The notes under the pieces were generated by a model. That model had not been told where the DNA came from. It ran no database searches and saw nothing but the letters and a program-made list of their open reading frames with translations. Of a stretch of 64,000 nucleotides of DNA, positions 1 to 8,795 are shown one piece after another. The stretch is from contig JAIXPX010000018.1 in assembly GCA_027486035.1 (NCBI GenBank), positions 1 to 64,000 of the forward strand. Reading direction: 5' to 3'. Position 1 is the stretch's first letter, and each line of letters begins with the position of its first letter. Both the position numbers and the translations under genes were made by a program. This stretch comes from Erythrobacteraceae bacterium (lineage in GTDB: Bacteria; Pseudomonadota; Alphaproteobacteria; Sphingomonadales; Sphingomonadaceae).

Positions 1-501
1 CGGGTGATGAAGCCCTTCGGATCGGCGGTGGGCAAGATCCTGCGCTCGCCCGACAACCCGCGCGGCAGCCCCGATCTGGTGTTCGAGCGGGCCGGGCAGG
101 ACACGCTCGGCATCTCGACTTCGCTGGTCAAGCCCTTCACGGGCCGCGTGATCTTCGCCGAGGATCTGACCGGCTGCCGCTTCACCTTCTACGCCCCGCA
201 AGTGTGGACGCGCCAGCGCCAGATCCTGATGCCGGCCGCGAGCATCCTCGGCACGCACCTGTGCAACGCCTATGAGGTCGCGCGGATGAACAACATGATC
301 GCCGCCGGCCTGCTCGAAGTGACCGAGCCGGAAGTGGTGAGCTGGGATGGTTTGCCCGAAGCGCATCAGGCGATGTGGGAGAACCGGCACACCGGCTCGA
401 CCTATGTGGTCAACCATGCGCTGCCGGAACTGGGTCTCAGGAGCCGTGACGCGCTGCTGGAAGCCTGGGCTGCAAGGGGTGGTGGGGAACCCCTGGGCTG
501 A
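1..501 (+). CDS. MDR-family enoyl-CoA reductase (crotonyl-/acrylyl-CoA reductase-like), C-terminal part
   Basis: The reading frame is open from base 1, so the 5' end lies outside the window and only the last 166 codons are seen. The visible part looks like the end of the Rossmann domain and closing lobe of a medium-chain reductase of the crotonyl-CoA carboxylase/reductase type: a GRVIFAEDLTG stretch, a segment around YAPQVWTRQRQ, then an AHQAMWENRH stretch that matches the family's closing AH-x-M-x-EN-x-H region. Such enzymes reduce enoyl-CoA thioesters with NADPH. It sits 107 bp upstream of malonyl-CoA reductase on the same strand. A role in reducing acrylyl-CoA or crotonyl-CoA beside 3-hydroxypropionate metabolism is therefore plausible, but this is inferred from context. 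The nucleotide- and substrate-binding regions are not visible, so carboxylating activity cannot be judged. Confidence 0.6.
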   Translation, partial: RVMKPFGSAVGKILRSPDNPRGSPDLVFERAGQDTLGISTSLVKPFTGRVIFAEDLTGCRFTFYAPQVWTRQRQILMPAASILGTHLCNAYEVARMNNMIAAGLLEVTEPEVVSWDGLPEAHQAMWENRHTGSTYVVNHALPELGLRSRDALLEAWAARGGGEPLG

Positions 502-607
502 TCCGCCGTTCTCGGCTTTTGAAACGTTCCATGCTCTCCTCCCCAGGGTTTTGAACGAAACTTAAAGCAAAGCGCCGCTCTGCTGAAATTCTGTGAGGAG
601 AGAGCTT

Positions 608-3600
608 ATGGCCAAATCCAAAGTTGCTGCCGCGGCGCCCGCCTTGCAGGGCGACGTTCCGGGCCGTCTGGCCGGCAAGATCGCCGTGGTCACCGGCGCT
701 GCCGGCAATCTCGGCGGGCATATCGTCACCCATTACCTGGCCGAAGGCGCCACGGTGGTGATGACGGGCCGCACCCCCGAGCGCACGCGGGCGGCGGCCG
801 AGGCGCTCATCAAGGCGACCGGTGCCGATCCCGCGCGGCTCGCCACGGTCGCGCTCGACGGAGGCGACATCGCATCGGTGCGCACGGCGATCGAGGAGGT
901 CGTGAAGCAGTTCGGGCGGATCGACATCCTCGTCAACAATGCCGGAAGCGCAGGCCCCAAGCAGCCGATCGAGAACCTGCCGCTTTCGGGCGAGGAACTG
1001 GCCGAGCTGCAAAAGCGCGGCAGCACCGACGGCGAGACCGTTCCGCTAGCCCTGCGCAATATTTTCGGCGTCGCTTTCAACGTCGCCCGCATCGCTGCGC
1101 CCTACATTCCGGAAGGCGGGTCGATCATCAACGTCTCGACCATCTTCAGCCGCACGCCCTATTACGCCCGCGCGGCCTATGTCGTGCCCAAGGCGGCGAT
1201 GAATGCCTGGAGCCGCGAATTGTCGCTGGAGCTCGGGCCGAAGGGCATCCGGGTCAACCTCGTCTATCCCGGCCCGATCGAGAGCGAGCGCATCCGCAAT
1301 GTCTTCGCTGCGATGGACGCCGCGCGCGGGGACGAGGCGGGCACCACCGCCAACCAGTTCTTCGACATGATGAGCCTCGAACGCGCCACGGGCGGCAAGG
1401 ACAAGGCCAAGACCTTCCCCACGCCGACCGATATTGCCACCACCTGCGTCTTCCTCGGTTCGGACGAGAGCGCGGCCTATAACGGCCACGATTTCGAGGT
1501 CACCCACGGCATGACCGTGCGCAAGGAGGAGCGCGCGACCTATCTCGCCCGGCCGACGATGCGCTCGATGGACGGCACCGGCCTTGCGGTGCTGATCGCG
1601 GCGGGAGACGACTGGGAGGAGGCGCTCGAGATCGCGCAGGTGCAACTCGCCTGCGGGGCCGAAGTGGTGCTCGGCCTGCCGCGCGCCGCCGACGTCGCCA
1701 TCGCCGAAAAGCGCTGCGCCGCGATGGGGCTGTCCGACAAGCTCGCGATCATCCGCTTCAGCCGCAAGGACGCAGCCGGCATGGAAGCCGCGCTCGAGGA
1801 TTACACGAAGCGCGGCACGCCCATCAGCGGGGCGCTGTTCCTGCCCGCGCTCGGCGCAGGCGAGCTTTCGGGCAAGCTGACCGAGGCCGGCGACGGCGTG
1901 GTCGAGGCACTGATGGATGCCGAGCTTGCCGGCAACATGGCCTTGGCGCGCACCCTCAGCCGCTACTGGAAGCGGCACGACAACCTGCTCCAGCCGCCGC
2001 GCTTCGTCTTCGTCAGCCATAGGAGCGACGGCAACGGCAATGTCTATAACCACATCCAGCGCGCCGCGACCGAGCAGCTGATCCGCATCTGGCGCGACGA
2101 ATCCGCCATCGACACCGCGCATGGCCGCCGCCGTCAGGCGGAATGGGGAAACCAGATCGTCCGCTTCACCAACAGCGAAGCCGAGAACATCCGCTTCACC
2201 GCAGGCCATGCGGCGCGCATTCTGCTGAAGGAAAGCAAGCTCGGCGAGATCACGCTCTACGTCCCCGCCAATATCGGCGAGGCGACGGGTGCGCGAAAGG
2301 CCATGCCGGGCTTCTCGGAGAACATCACCGGGCTGCATCTGGGCAAGGTCGCGCTGATCACCGGTGGCTCGGCCGGGATCGGCGGGCAAGTCGCGCGGCT
2401 GTTGGCGCTGGCTGGCGGCAAGGTGATGATGGTCGCCCGGCGCGAGAGCGAGCTGGCCGTCGCGCGGGCGAAGATCGTTTCCGAGCTGGAGGACATCGGC
2501 TTTGCGGGTGTCGAGCGGCGGGTGCAGACCCTCGCCAATGTCGACGTCAGCAACTTCGAAAGCCTCAAGGGCGCGGTCGACGCGACGCTGAAGGCCTTCG
2601 GGCGGATCGACTACCTCATCAACAATGCCGGGGTCGCGGGGGCCGAGGACATGGTCGTCGACATGGGGGTCGACGCCTGGAACTACACGCTCGATGCCAA
2701 CCTCGTGTCGAATTACTTCCTGATGCACCACGTCGCGCCGCTGATGAAGGCGCAAGGGTCGGGCTACATCCTCAACGTCTCGTCCTATTTCGGCGGGGAG
2801 AAATATCTCGCGGTCGCCTATCCCAACCGCGCGGATTATGCCGTGTCCAAGGCCGGCCAGCGCGCGATGGTCGAGAGCATGGCGCGCTATCTCGGGCCCG
2901 AGGTGCAGTTCAACGCCATCGCCCCCGGACCGGTCGATGGGGATCGACTCTCGGGCACCGGCGGCAAGCCCGGCCTGTTCGAGCGGCGCGGCAAGCTGAT
3001 CCTCGAGAACAAGCGGCTGAACGCCGTCCACGCCGCCGCGATCAAGGCGATCCGGCGCGGGGTGCGGGTGGAGGCGGTGCTGGCGCGGCTCGCCCGCAAC
3101 GACACCGTCAAGATGAGCCACGACACCAACAACCCGCGCGAGTTGCGCGACCTGGCCCTGGCCTGCGCGCGCGAGGGGGACGGCACCTGCACCTGGGACC
3201 AGTACCTCCTGACGCCCGGCATCGCTGCCGCCCTGATCGGGCGGTTGCGGCAAGCGGGCCTGTTCCTCGATGCGCCCGAATGGTCGGAGCGTTCGCCTGC
3301 CCATGATGGCGACTGGCTGCTGCGCGTGCCGCCCGAGGACGCGCCCTATCTGCCTGCTGACAAGATCGCGGTTGAGGCCAAGAAGGTCGGCTCGGGCGTG
3401 CTCTCCAAGCTCTATCTCGGCAAGATGCCGACCGAGCATGACGTGGCGCAGGCCACCGTGTTCTTCCTCGCCGACCGCGCCGTTTCGGGCGAGACCTTCA
3501 TGCCCTCGGGCGGGCTCAGCGTGGAACGCTCCACCACCGAGCGCGAGCTGTTCGGCAGCCCCAAGCAGGAACGGCTCGACCAGATGCGCGGCAAGACCGT

Positions 3601-4300
3601 GTGGATCATCGGCGAGCACCTCGCCGATTACCTCGCCGAAACCGCGCGGGCCTTCATCGAGGATTGCCACGCAGCCAATGTGGTGGTCATCACCCGCACG
3701 GCCGAGGCTTTCGAGGCGATCAAGGCCCAGCTCGAACCTGAAACCGCCGAGGCGCTGACCTCGCTGGTCAAGACCACCGACATCGAAGCCGCGATGGACG
3801 AGGCGCTGCTTGCCTGGGGCAAGCCCACAACGATCCTCTCGACCCCGATGTCGGCGCTGCCGGGCAAGCTGTTCGGAAGCGACGATCCGCTCACCCCGGA
3901 GGAGTTCCGCAGCGTGGTGGCCGACAATCTCACCCACCACTTCCGCGTGTCGCGGCGTGCCTCGCTCTATGACGATTGCCAGCTCGTGCTGACCAGCCCC
4001 GACGTGCCGATGGGTGACAAGTCGCCCGCTTTCGCTCTGGCGAACTTCATCAAGACCACGCTCCACGCCTTCACCGCCACCCTCGCGGTCGAGAACGAGC
4101 GGCTGGTCCATGATGTGCCGGTCAACCAGATCAACCTCACCCGCCGCGTGCAATCGGAAGAACCGCGCGATCTCGACGAGCATCTCGAAGAGGTCCGCCG
4201 TTTCGCCCGTGCGGTGCTGCTGGTCGGCGCGCCGCTGCCCGATGCCGAGGATTCGCGGTATCGCGCGCGGATCTACCGCGGCATGTCGATGACGGTGTGA
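608..4300 (+). CDS. mcr: Bifunctional malonyl-CoA reductase (Chloroflexus type)
   Basis: The 1230-residue protein is two fused SDR-type reductases, the size and layout of Chloroflexus malonyl-CoA reductase. In that family the C-terminal half reduces malonyl-CoA to malonate semialdehyde and the N-terminal half reduces this to 3-hydroxypropionate, both with NADPH. The N-terminal half has a TGAAGNLG nucleotide loop at residues 29-36, NNAG, and a Tyr191-x3-Lys195 pair. The C-terminal half has TGGSAGIG at 585-592, a second NNAG, NVSSYF, and Tyr744-x3-Lys748. Long regions after each catalytic SDR fit the extra SDR-like subdomains of the family. I chose ATG 608 because GAGGAGAG lies just upstream; an in-frame GTG 15 bp earlier lacks this spacing. 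The stop is 13 bp before an accA-type gene, suggesting one transcript. Homologues are known in Erythrobacter and Porphyrobacter. Confidence 0.93.
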   Translation: MAKSKVAAAAPALQGDVPGRLAGKIAVVTGAAGNLGGHIVTHYLAEGATVVMTGRTPERTRAAAEALIKATGADPARLATVALDGGDIASVRTAIEEVVKQFGRIDILVNNAGSAGPKQPIENLPLSGEELAELQKRGSTDGETVPLALRNIFGVAFNVARIAAPYIPEGGSIINVSTIFSRTPYYARAAYVVPKAAMNAWSRELSLELGPKGIRVNLVYPGPIESERIRNVFAAMDAARGDEAGTTANQFFDMMSLERATGGKDKAKTFPTPTDIATTCVFLGSDESAAYNGHDFEVTHGMTVRKEERATYLARPTMRSMDGTGLAVLIAAGDDWEEALEIAQVQLACGAEVVLGLPRAADVAIAEKRCAAMGLSDKLAIIRFSRKDAAGMEAALEDYTKRGTPISGALFLPALGAGELSGKLTEAGDGVVEALMDAELAGNMALARTLSRYWKRHDNLLQPPRFVFVSHRSDGNGNVYNHIQRAATEQLIRIWRDESAIDTAHGRRRQAEWGNQIVRFTNSEAENIRFTAGHAARILLKESKLGEITLYVPANIGEATGARKAMPGFSENITGLHLGKVALITGGSAGIGGQVARLLALAGGKVMMVARRESELAVARAKIVSELEDIGFAGVERRVQTLANVDVSNFESLKGAVDATLKAFGRIDYLINNAGVAGAEDMVVDMGVDAWNYTLDANLVSNYFLMHHVAPLMKAQGSGYILNVSSYFGGEKYLAVAYPNRADYAVSKAGQRAMVESMARYLGPEVQFNAIAPGPVDGDRLSGTGGKPGLFERRGKLILENKRLNAVHAAAIKAIRRGVRVEAVLARLARNDTVKMSHDTNNPRELRDLALACAREGDGTCTWDQYLLTPGIAAALIGRLRQAGLFLDAPEWSERSPAHDGDWLLRVPPEDAPYLPADKIAVEAKKVGSGVLSKLYLGKMPTEHDVAQATVFFLADRAVSGETFMPSGGLSVERSTTERELFGSPKQERLDQMRGKTVWIIGEHLADYLAETARAFIEDCHAANVVVITRTAEAFEAIKAQLEPETAEALTSLVKTTDIEAAMDEALLAWGKPTTILSTPMSALPGKLFGSDDPLTPEEFRSVVADNLTHHFRVSRRASLYDDCQLVLTSPDVPMGDKSPAFALANFIKTTLHAFTATLAVENERLVHDVPVNQINLTRRVQSEEPRDLDEHLEEVRRFARAVLLVGAPLPDAEDSRYRARIYRGMSMTV

Positions 4301-4313
4301 GACAAGTGCCCGC

Positions 4314-5240
4314 GTGATCCAGTACCTGCCCTTCGAGAAGCCGATCGAGGCGCTGGACAAGCACGTTGCCGAGCTGGCCGCGCTTCCCGAAGGCACGGGC
4401 GAGGCGCGGATGCTGCGCGAGCGGGCCGCAAGGCTGCTCGAGGACACCTATGCGCGCCTCACCCCGTGGCAGCGCACGCTGGTCGCCCGCCACCCGCAGC
4501 GACCCCGCTTCGAGCAGCTGGTGGCGGGGCTGTTCACGGACTTCATGCCCATCGCGGGGGATCGCACTTTCGGCGAGGATCAGGCGATCATCGGCGGCTT
4601 TGCGCGCTTCGAGGGGTGGCGGGTGATGGTGCTCGGCCACGTCAAGGGCGAGGACACGCCCGGGCGCCTCAGGCACAATTTCGGCATGGCCCGGCCCGAA
4701 GGTTACCGCAAGGCGATCCGGCTGATGGAGCTCGCCGACCGTTTCGGCCTGCCGGTGGTGACGCTGGTCGACACCCCCGGCGCCTTTCCCGGCGTCGATG
4801 CCGAGGCGAGGGGACAGGCGGAAGCTATCGCCCGCTCGACCGAGGCCTGCCTTGCGCTGGGCGTCCCGCTCGTCGCGGTGATCATTGGCGAGGGCGGGTC
4901 GGGCGGGGCGGTGGCGCTCGCGGCGGCCAACCGCGTGCTGATGTTCGAGCACGCGGTCTATTCGGTGATCAGCCCGGAAGGCTGCGCCTCGATCCTCTGG
5001 CGCAGCGCTGCGCAGGCAGCCACTGCTGCCGAGGCGATGCGGGTGACAGCAGGCGACCTGCTCAAGCTCGGGGTGATCCACCGCATCGTCTACGAACCGC
5101 GCGGCGGCGCCCACCGCGATCCGGCCGAGACGGTCAAGCGGCTGACGCTGGCCCTGCGGGCCGAGCTTGACGGGCTCGCCGCCCTCGGACCCGAAGACCT
5201 GCGCCGCGAGCGCGAGGAATTCTTCCTCAGGCTCGGCTGA
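4314..5240 (+). CDS. accA: Acetyl-CoA carboxylase carboxyltransferase alpha subunit (AccA), cluster-associated copy
   Basis: This 308-residue protein has the AccA crotonase-like carboxyltransferase fold. Visible family signatures are GDRTFGEDQAIIGG, KGEDT, a MARPEGYRKA segment, LVDTPGAFPG, the GEGGSGGA oxyanion loop and SVISPEG. AccA transfers carboxyl from biotin carrier protein to acetyl-CoA with AccD to make malonyl-CoA. It starts with GTG 13 bp after the malonyl-CoA reductase stop, with no strong Shine-Dalgarno, so translational coupling is likely. Placing a malonyl-CoA-making subunit directly behind the enzyme that consumes malonyl-CoA suggests a dedicated supply. Whether this is the only accA or a second paralogue cannot be seen here. 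No accD or accBC is adjacent. Confidence 0.88.
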   Translation: MIQYLPFEKPIEALDKHVAELAALPEGTGEARMLRERAARLLEDTYARLTPWQRTLVARHPQRPRFEQLVAGLFTDFMPIAGDRTFGEDQAIIGGFARFEGWRVMVLGHVKGEDTPGRLRHNFGMARPEGYRKAIRLMELADRFGLPVVTLVDTPGAFPGVDAEARGQAEAIARSTEACLALGVPLVAVIIGEGGSGGAVALAAANRVLMFEHAVYSVISPEGCASILWRSAAQAATAAEAMRVTAGDLLKLGVIHRIVYEPRGGAHRDPAETVKRLTLALRAELDGLAALGPEDLRREREEFFLRLG

Positions 5241-5243
5241 TCG

Positions 5244-6326
5244 CTACAGCACGTGGTCGTATTCCAGCGCCTCTGATCCGGCTGGCAGGCTGACGCGGTC
5301 GCCATCGCGGCTGATCCGGATGTCGCCGCCGAAGGTATCGCCCGTCCCCTCGAGGAACAGCGTCTCGACCAGCGGGAAGGGCTGGGGCGGGATCGTGTGG
5401 TAATAGACCAGCATCCGCGCCTTGGCGAGCGCGGCGATTTTCGCGGCTTCCACCGGGGTCGCGTGATAGCCGGGGATGTCCGAGAGCACCTTGGCGGTTG
5501 CGGCCGCGCCATTGCGCCTCGCGGCGGCCTGCATCCGGCCGACCAGCTCCGCATCAAGGGCCTCGTGGAAGATCACGTCGACGCCCCCGGCTGCGCGGGC
5601 GAGGCGCGGGTCATAGGCAGTATCGCCGCTGATCGCGATGGCGCGGCCCTTGTAATCGATGCGGTAGGCATAGGCATCCTTGACCGGATCATGCGAGACG
5701 CGGATCGCGGTGACGGTGAGCGCGCCCTTGCGCAGCACGACCACGCTGTCGCTGCCTGCTGGAATGACGATCTCCTCGGGCGCGAGACCGGCGCCAGCGG
5801 GATTGGCGACGCCAGCACCATGATGCGCGGTGCGGTAGGCGGCATCGATCGCATAGGCGCGGTTGAAGGCGCCCGCGACCTCGGCGGTGCCCGGCGGGCC
5901 CGAGACCGGCAGCGGCGCAGCTCTTGCGCCTTGCACCCAGCTCTGCACCATCAGCTCACCGAGGCCGTCGAAGTGATCGGAATGGAGGTGGGTGAGGAAG
6001 AGGCGCTCGGTCCGTCCGACGGGAAAGCCCATGCGCCCCAGCACGCGCATACTGCCCGATCCGACATCGAAGATCAGCCGGGTTTCGCCCGCGATCACCC
6101 CGAGGCAGGCACCGGCCCGATCGGGATCGGGCATCGGCGAGCCGGTGCCGCAGACATAGACGTGGAGGCCGTCGGGCAGGCTGGCGCTGGGATCCTTGCC
6201 GAGGTTGGCGTCGATCACCCGCTGCACGAGGAAGCGCGCGATGGGCTTTTCGAACAGCTTGAAGGCGCCCGCGCCGACGAGAAGGACGCCGAGCATCACC
6301 GCTAGGATGCGGGTTTTACCGGTCAT
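5244..6326 (-). CDS. Membrane-anchored metallo-beta-lactamase-fold hydrolase
   Basis: This 360-residue protein begins with a hydrophobic segment (about residues 6-22) that should act as a signal anchor or uncleaved signal, so the enzyme probably works at or outside the inner membrane. The metal site is clear: H113-L-H115-S-D117-H118 within LTHLHSDHFDG. A GTGSPMPDPDRAG loop and a SGDTAYD segment are typical of the RNase Z/arylsulfatase-like branch of the superfamily. The presence of a membrane segment argues against tRNase Z. The substrate is unknown; a phosphodiester or sulfate ester is possible. It is convergent with accA (3 bp apart) and is not obviously part of that module. Confidence 0.75.
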   Translation of the reverse strand: MTGKTRILAVMLGVLLVGAGAFKLFEKPIARFLVQRVIDANLGKDPSASLPDGLHVYVCGTGSPMPDPDRAGACLGVIAGETRLIFDVGSGSMRVLGRMGFPVGRTERLFLTHLHSDHFDGLGELMVQSWVQGARAAPLPVSGPPGTAEVAGAFNRAYAIDAAYRTAHHGAGVANPAGAGLAPEEIVIPAGSDSVVVLRKGALTVTAIRVSHDPVKDAYAYRIDYKGRAIAISGDTAYDPRLARAAGGVDVIFHEALDAELVGRMQAAARRNGAAATAKVLSDIPGYHATPVEAAKIAALAKARMLVYYHTIPPQPFPLVETLFLEGTGDTFGGDIRISRDGDRVSLPAGSEALEYDHVL

Positions 6327-6387
6327 TGCGCCATCCCCCCCTTGGCGCCTCTCCGGGCGCGCGCTCGCGTGCGGCGTGCCGCGAGGA

Positions 6388-6463
<76 letters not shown>

Positions 6464-6484
6464 CTCCTGCTCCGGGCCATAATC

Positions 6485-7369
6485 CTAGAGCGCTCCGAAA
6501 GTCCACCCCTCGGTGCGGGCCACCTCCTGGGTGAGGGCGGCCGGGTGCCACAGATCGCGGTTGCCATGGACCTTGCGCAGCCACGCGGCGGTCAGCAGCG
6601 CATCGGAAGCGTGGTCGTCGATCGCGCCGCTTCCCGCGACTGGTGGGGAGCCCAGCGCGTCCAGCGCGTCGTTGAGCGCTTCGATGCTCCGCAGCTTGGT
6701 CGCCGTTCCCTTCTTCCCGCCAAGGCGTGCGGCCATCGACGTATAGATCTCGGTGATGAGAGGACCATCTCCGGGCAGCGGATCAACCGGCCAGATCGGA
6801 ACGCGGCCAGCCAGCCGGTTCAGCATCCGCATCCCGGTCAGGCTGGACTTGCCGACCTGGGCCGCACCGACGAGGTTGAAGTTGCTGACTGGTCGAACGC
6901 CCTGTTGACGCTGCGCCGCTTCGGCAACCCGGAACCGGCCCTCGCGGGAGGCAGCGCCTGCAAGGAGGAAGCGGTCGCCCTCAATCCCTGCGCCATGGCG
7001 GAAGTAGCGGGCGACCTCGGTGTGGGCGAGGAAGCTGCCTGCCTCGAGGTGCGGATCATCGGCGCACAGGGCATCGATCATCGCCCAAAGGGCGCGGGCA
7101 TCGGCGGGCGAGGCGTCCCATTCGGGGAAGAAGGCGCCTGCGTCCTGAAACGGCAGCGACAGGCCGAGATCGAGCCCGACCAGCGTTGCGCCCGGCAGGT
7201 CGAGCAGCAGTGCCGCCACGTCCGCGCGCGCCCAGCCCTTCGGATCGGGCGGCGTGACCAGCATTGGCGGCCCCCCCTCGGCGAGGGCGACTGCCAGGGC
7301 AATGCCCTTCTGGCGAGGGCCTTTCGCACCCGACCAGTCGACGGCGAGGAAGTGCGAGAAGCGGCTCAC
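6485..7369 (-). CDS. DUF429-like protein (predicted RNase H-like fold), hypothetical
   Basis: This 294-residue soluble protein has an N-terminal FLAVDWSGAKG stretch and a GLDLGLSLPF stretch. These resemble the acidic strands of the DUF429 predicted RNase H-like nuclease family. A conserved-looking Asp pair near the C-terminus (SGAIDDHASDALLTAAWL) is compatible with a third metal ligand. It starts with GTG and overlaps the rarA stop in a GTGA arrangement, so it is almost certainly translationally coupled to rarA. That context suggests a DNA-maintenance role, but the reaction is unproven. Confidence 0.6.
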   Translation of the reverse strand: MSRFSHFLAVDWSGAKGPRQKGIALAVALAEGGPPMLVTPPDPKGWARADVAALLLDLPGATLVGLDLGLSLPFQDAGAFFPEWDASPADARALWAMIDALCADDPHLEAGSFLAHTEVARYFRHGAGIEGDRFLLAGAASREGRFRVAEAAQRQQGVRPVSNFNLVGAAQVGKSSLTGMRMLNRLAGRVPIWPVDPLPGDGPLITEIYTSMAARLGGKKGTATKLRSIEALNDALDALGSPPVAGSGAIDDHASDALLTAAWLRKVHGNRDLWHPAALTQEVARTEGWTFGAL

Positions 7370-8679
7370 CCGCGCTCGCCGCGCAGCTTGTCCCAGTAGT
7401 CGAGACGCTTCTTCACCTCGCGCTCGAAGCCGCGTTCGACGGGGGTATAGAATCGCGCGGGCTCTATGCCCTCGGGCCAGTAATTGTCGCCGGAGAAGCC
7501 TTGGTCGGCATCGTGATCATAGGTGTAGCCCGCGCCGTAGCCGAGGTTCTTCATCAGTTTGGTCGGTGCGTTGAGGATGTTGGCGGGCGGGGCGAGGCTG
7601 CCGGTGTCCTTCGCGGCCTGCCACGCGGCTTTCTGCGCCATGTAGGCCGCGTTCGATTTGGGGGCGGTGGCAAGGTAGAGGCAGGCCTGCACCAGCGCGA
7701 GCTCCCCCTCGGGCGAGCCGAGAAAGCGGTAGGCCTCCATCGCGGCCATGCATTGCGGGAGCGCATGGGGATCGGCCATGCCGATATCCTCGACTGCCAT
7801 GCGCACCAGCCGCCGGGCGAGGAACAGCGGCTCCTCGCCCGCGACCAGCATCCGCGCCAGCCAGTAGAGCGCCGCCTGCGGATCGCTGCCGCGCACCGCT
7901 TTATGCAGCGCCGAGATCAGGTTGTAATGGCCGTCGCGGTCCTTGTCATAGACCGCGACGCGGCGCTGGAGGAACTGCCCGAGCCCCGCGGGGTCGAGAG
8001 CCTCGGTCAGCCCGGCGGCATAGAGCGTCTCGGCCTGCCCGAGGAGAAAGCGCCCGTCGCCATCGGCCTGGGCAATCAGCGCTTCGCGCGCTTCCGGGGC
8101 GAGGGGGAGGGGGCCTTCGAGGCCTTCGGCCTTTTCAAGCAGCGCCTCGAGCGCGGCTGCGTCGAGCCGGTTCAGCACCAGCACCTGCGCGCGGCTGAGC
8201 AGCGCGGCGTTGAGTGCGAAGCTGGGGTTCTCGGTGGTTGCCCCCACCAGCGTCACAACCCCGCGCTCGACGAAAGGCAGGAAGCCATCCTGCTGAGCGC
8301 GGTTGAAGCGGTGGATCTCGTCCACGAAGAGCAGCGTCTTGCGGCCCGCCCTGGCGAATTTCTCGGCCTCGGCAAAGGCCTGCTTGAGGTCGGCAACGCC
8401 CGAGAACACGGCGCTGATCGCGGCGTAGCGCATTCCCACGGCGTCGGCGAGCAGGCGGGCGATCGAGGTCTTGCCGGTGCCCGGCGGCCCCCACAGGATA
8501 ATGCTGGCGAGCTTGCCCGCCGCCACCATCCGCCCGATCGCGCCCTCGGCGCCGGTGAGGTGCTCCTGCCCCACCACCTCTCCAAGGGTTCGCGGGCGCA
8601 GCCGGTCGGCCAGCGGCGCATCATCGCGCGGGGTTTCGCGCGAAGCCTCGGGGGCATCTTGTCCGAACAGGTCAGTCAT
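7366..8679 (-). CDS. rarA: Replication-associated recombination protein A (AAA+ ATPase)
   Basis: The 437-residue protein is a clamp-loader-like AAA+ ATPase of the RarA/MgsA/WRNIP1 family, acting at stalled replication forks. It has ADRLRPRTLGEVVGQ at the N-terminus, Walker A GPPGTGKTS, Walker B LLFVDEIHRFN, sensor GATTENPSF, and the C-terminal tetramerisation region with KAVRGSDPQAALYWLARM. I prefer ATG 8679 (MTDLFGQ) to an upstream in-frame GTG at 8700, because the protein then begins at a typical family N-terminus; no clear Shine-Dalgarno supports either. The downstream DUF429-like gene overlaps its stop by 4 bp. Confidence 0.95.
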   Translation of the reverse strand: MTDLFGQDAPEASRETPRDDAPLADRLRPRTLGEVVGQEHLTGAEGAIGRMVAAGKLASIILWGPPGTGKTSIARLLADAVGMRYAAISAVFSGVADLKQAFAEAEKFARAGRKTLLFVDEIHRFNRAQQDGFLPFVERGVVTLVGATTENPSFALNAALLSRAQVLVLNRLDAAALEALLEKAEGLEGPLPLAPEAREALIAQADGDGRFLLGQAETLYAAGLTEALDPAGLGQFLQRRVAVYDKDRDGHYNLISALHKAVRGSDPQAALYWLARMLVAGEEPLFLARRLVRMAVEDIGMADPHALPQCMAAMEAYRFLGSPEGELALVQACLYLATAPKSNAAYMAQKAAWQAAKDTGSLAPPANILNAPTKLMKNLGYGAGYTYDHDADQGFSGDNYWPEGIEPARFYTPVERGFEREVKKRLDYWDKLRGERG

Positions 8680-8753
8680 TCGTCGGGCGTGATAGGACAC
8701 CCAGCGGAAAAGGGAACCACCCCGCGTCAGCCCGCTTGAAACGATAGGTCTAC

Positions 8754-8775
8754 GATATATCTTGGATGTATCTTG
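8754..8775 (+). promoter_or_regulatory. Tandem 11-bp operator-like repeat before the PadR gene
   Basis: GATATATCTTG at 8754-8764 is followed directly by GATGTATCTTG at 8765-8775, two head-to-tail 11-mers differing at one base. The first contains the palindrome GATATATC. The repeat ends 20 bp before the padR start codon (9 bp before its Shine-Dalgarno). AT-rich ATATAT-type repeats are common PadR targets, so autoregulation is a fair inference. Confidence 0.55.
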
Positions 8776-8795
8776 AAGCGCATCAGGAGGATGGC

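Noticed and set aside
1046..4447. 1133-codon minus-strand open frame antisense to malonyl-CoA reductase
   Set aside because: Its sequence is rich in Arg, His and Gly with no family motif. It is a mirror of a GC-rich coding frame.
6327..6387. Terminator for tRNA-Thr
   Set aside because: GC-rich stems exist, but no T-tract follows in the tRNA direction.
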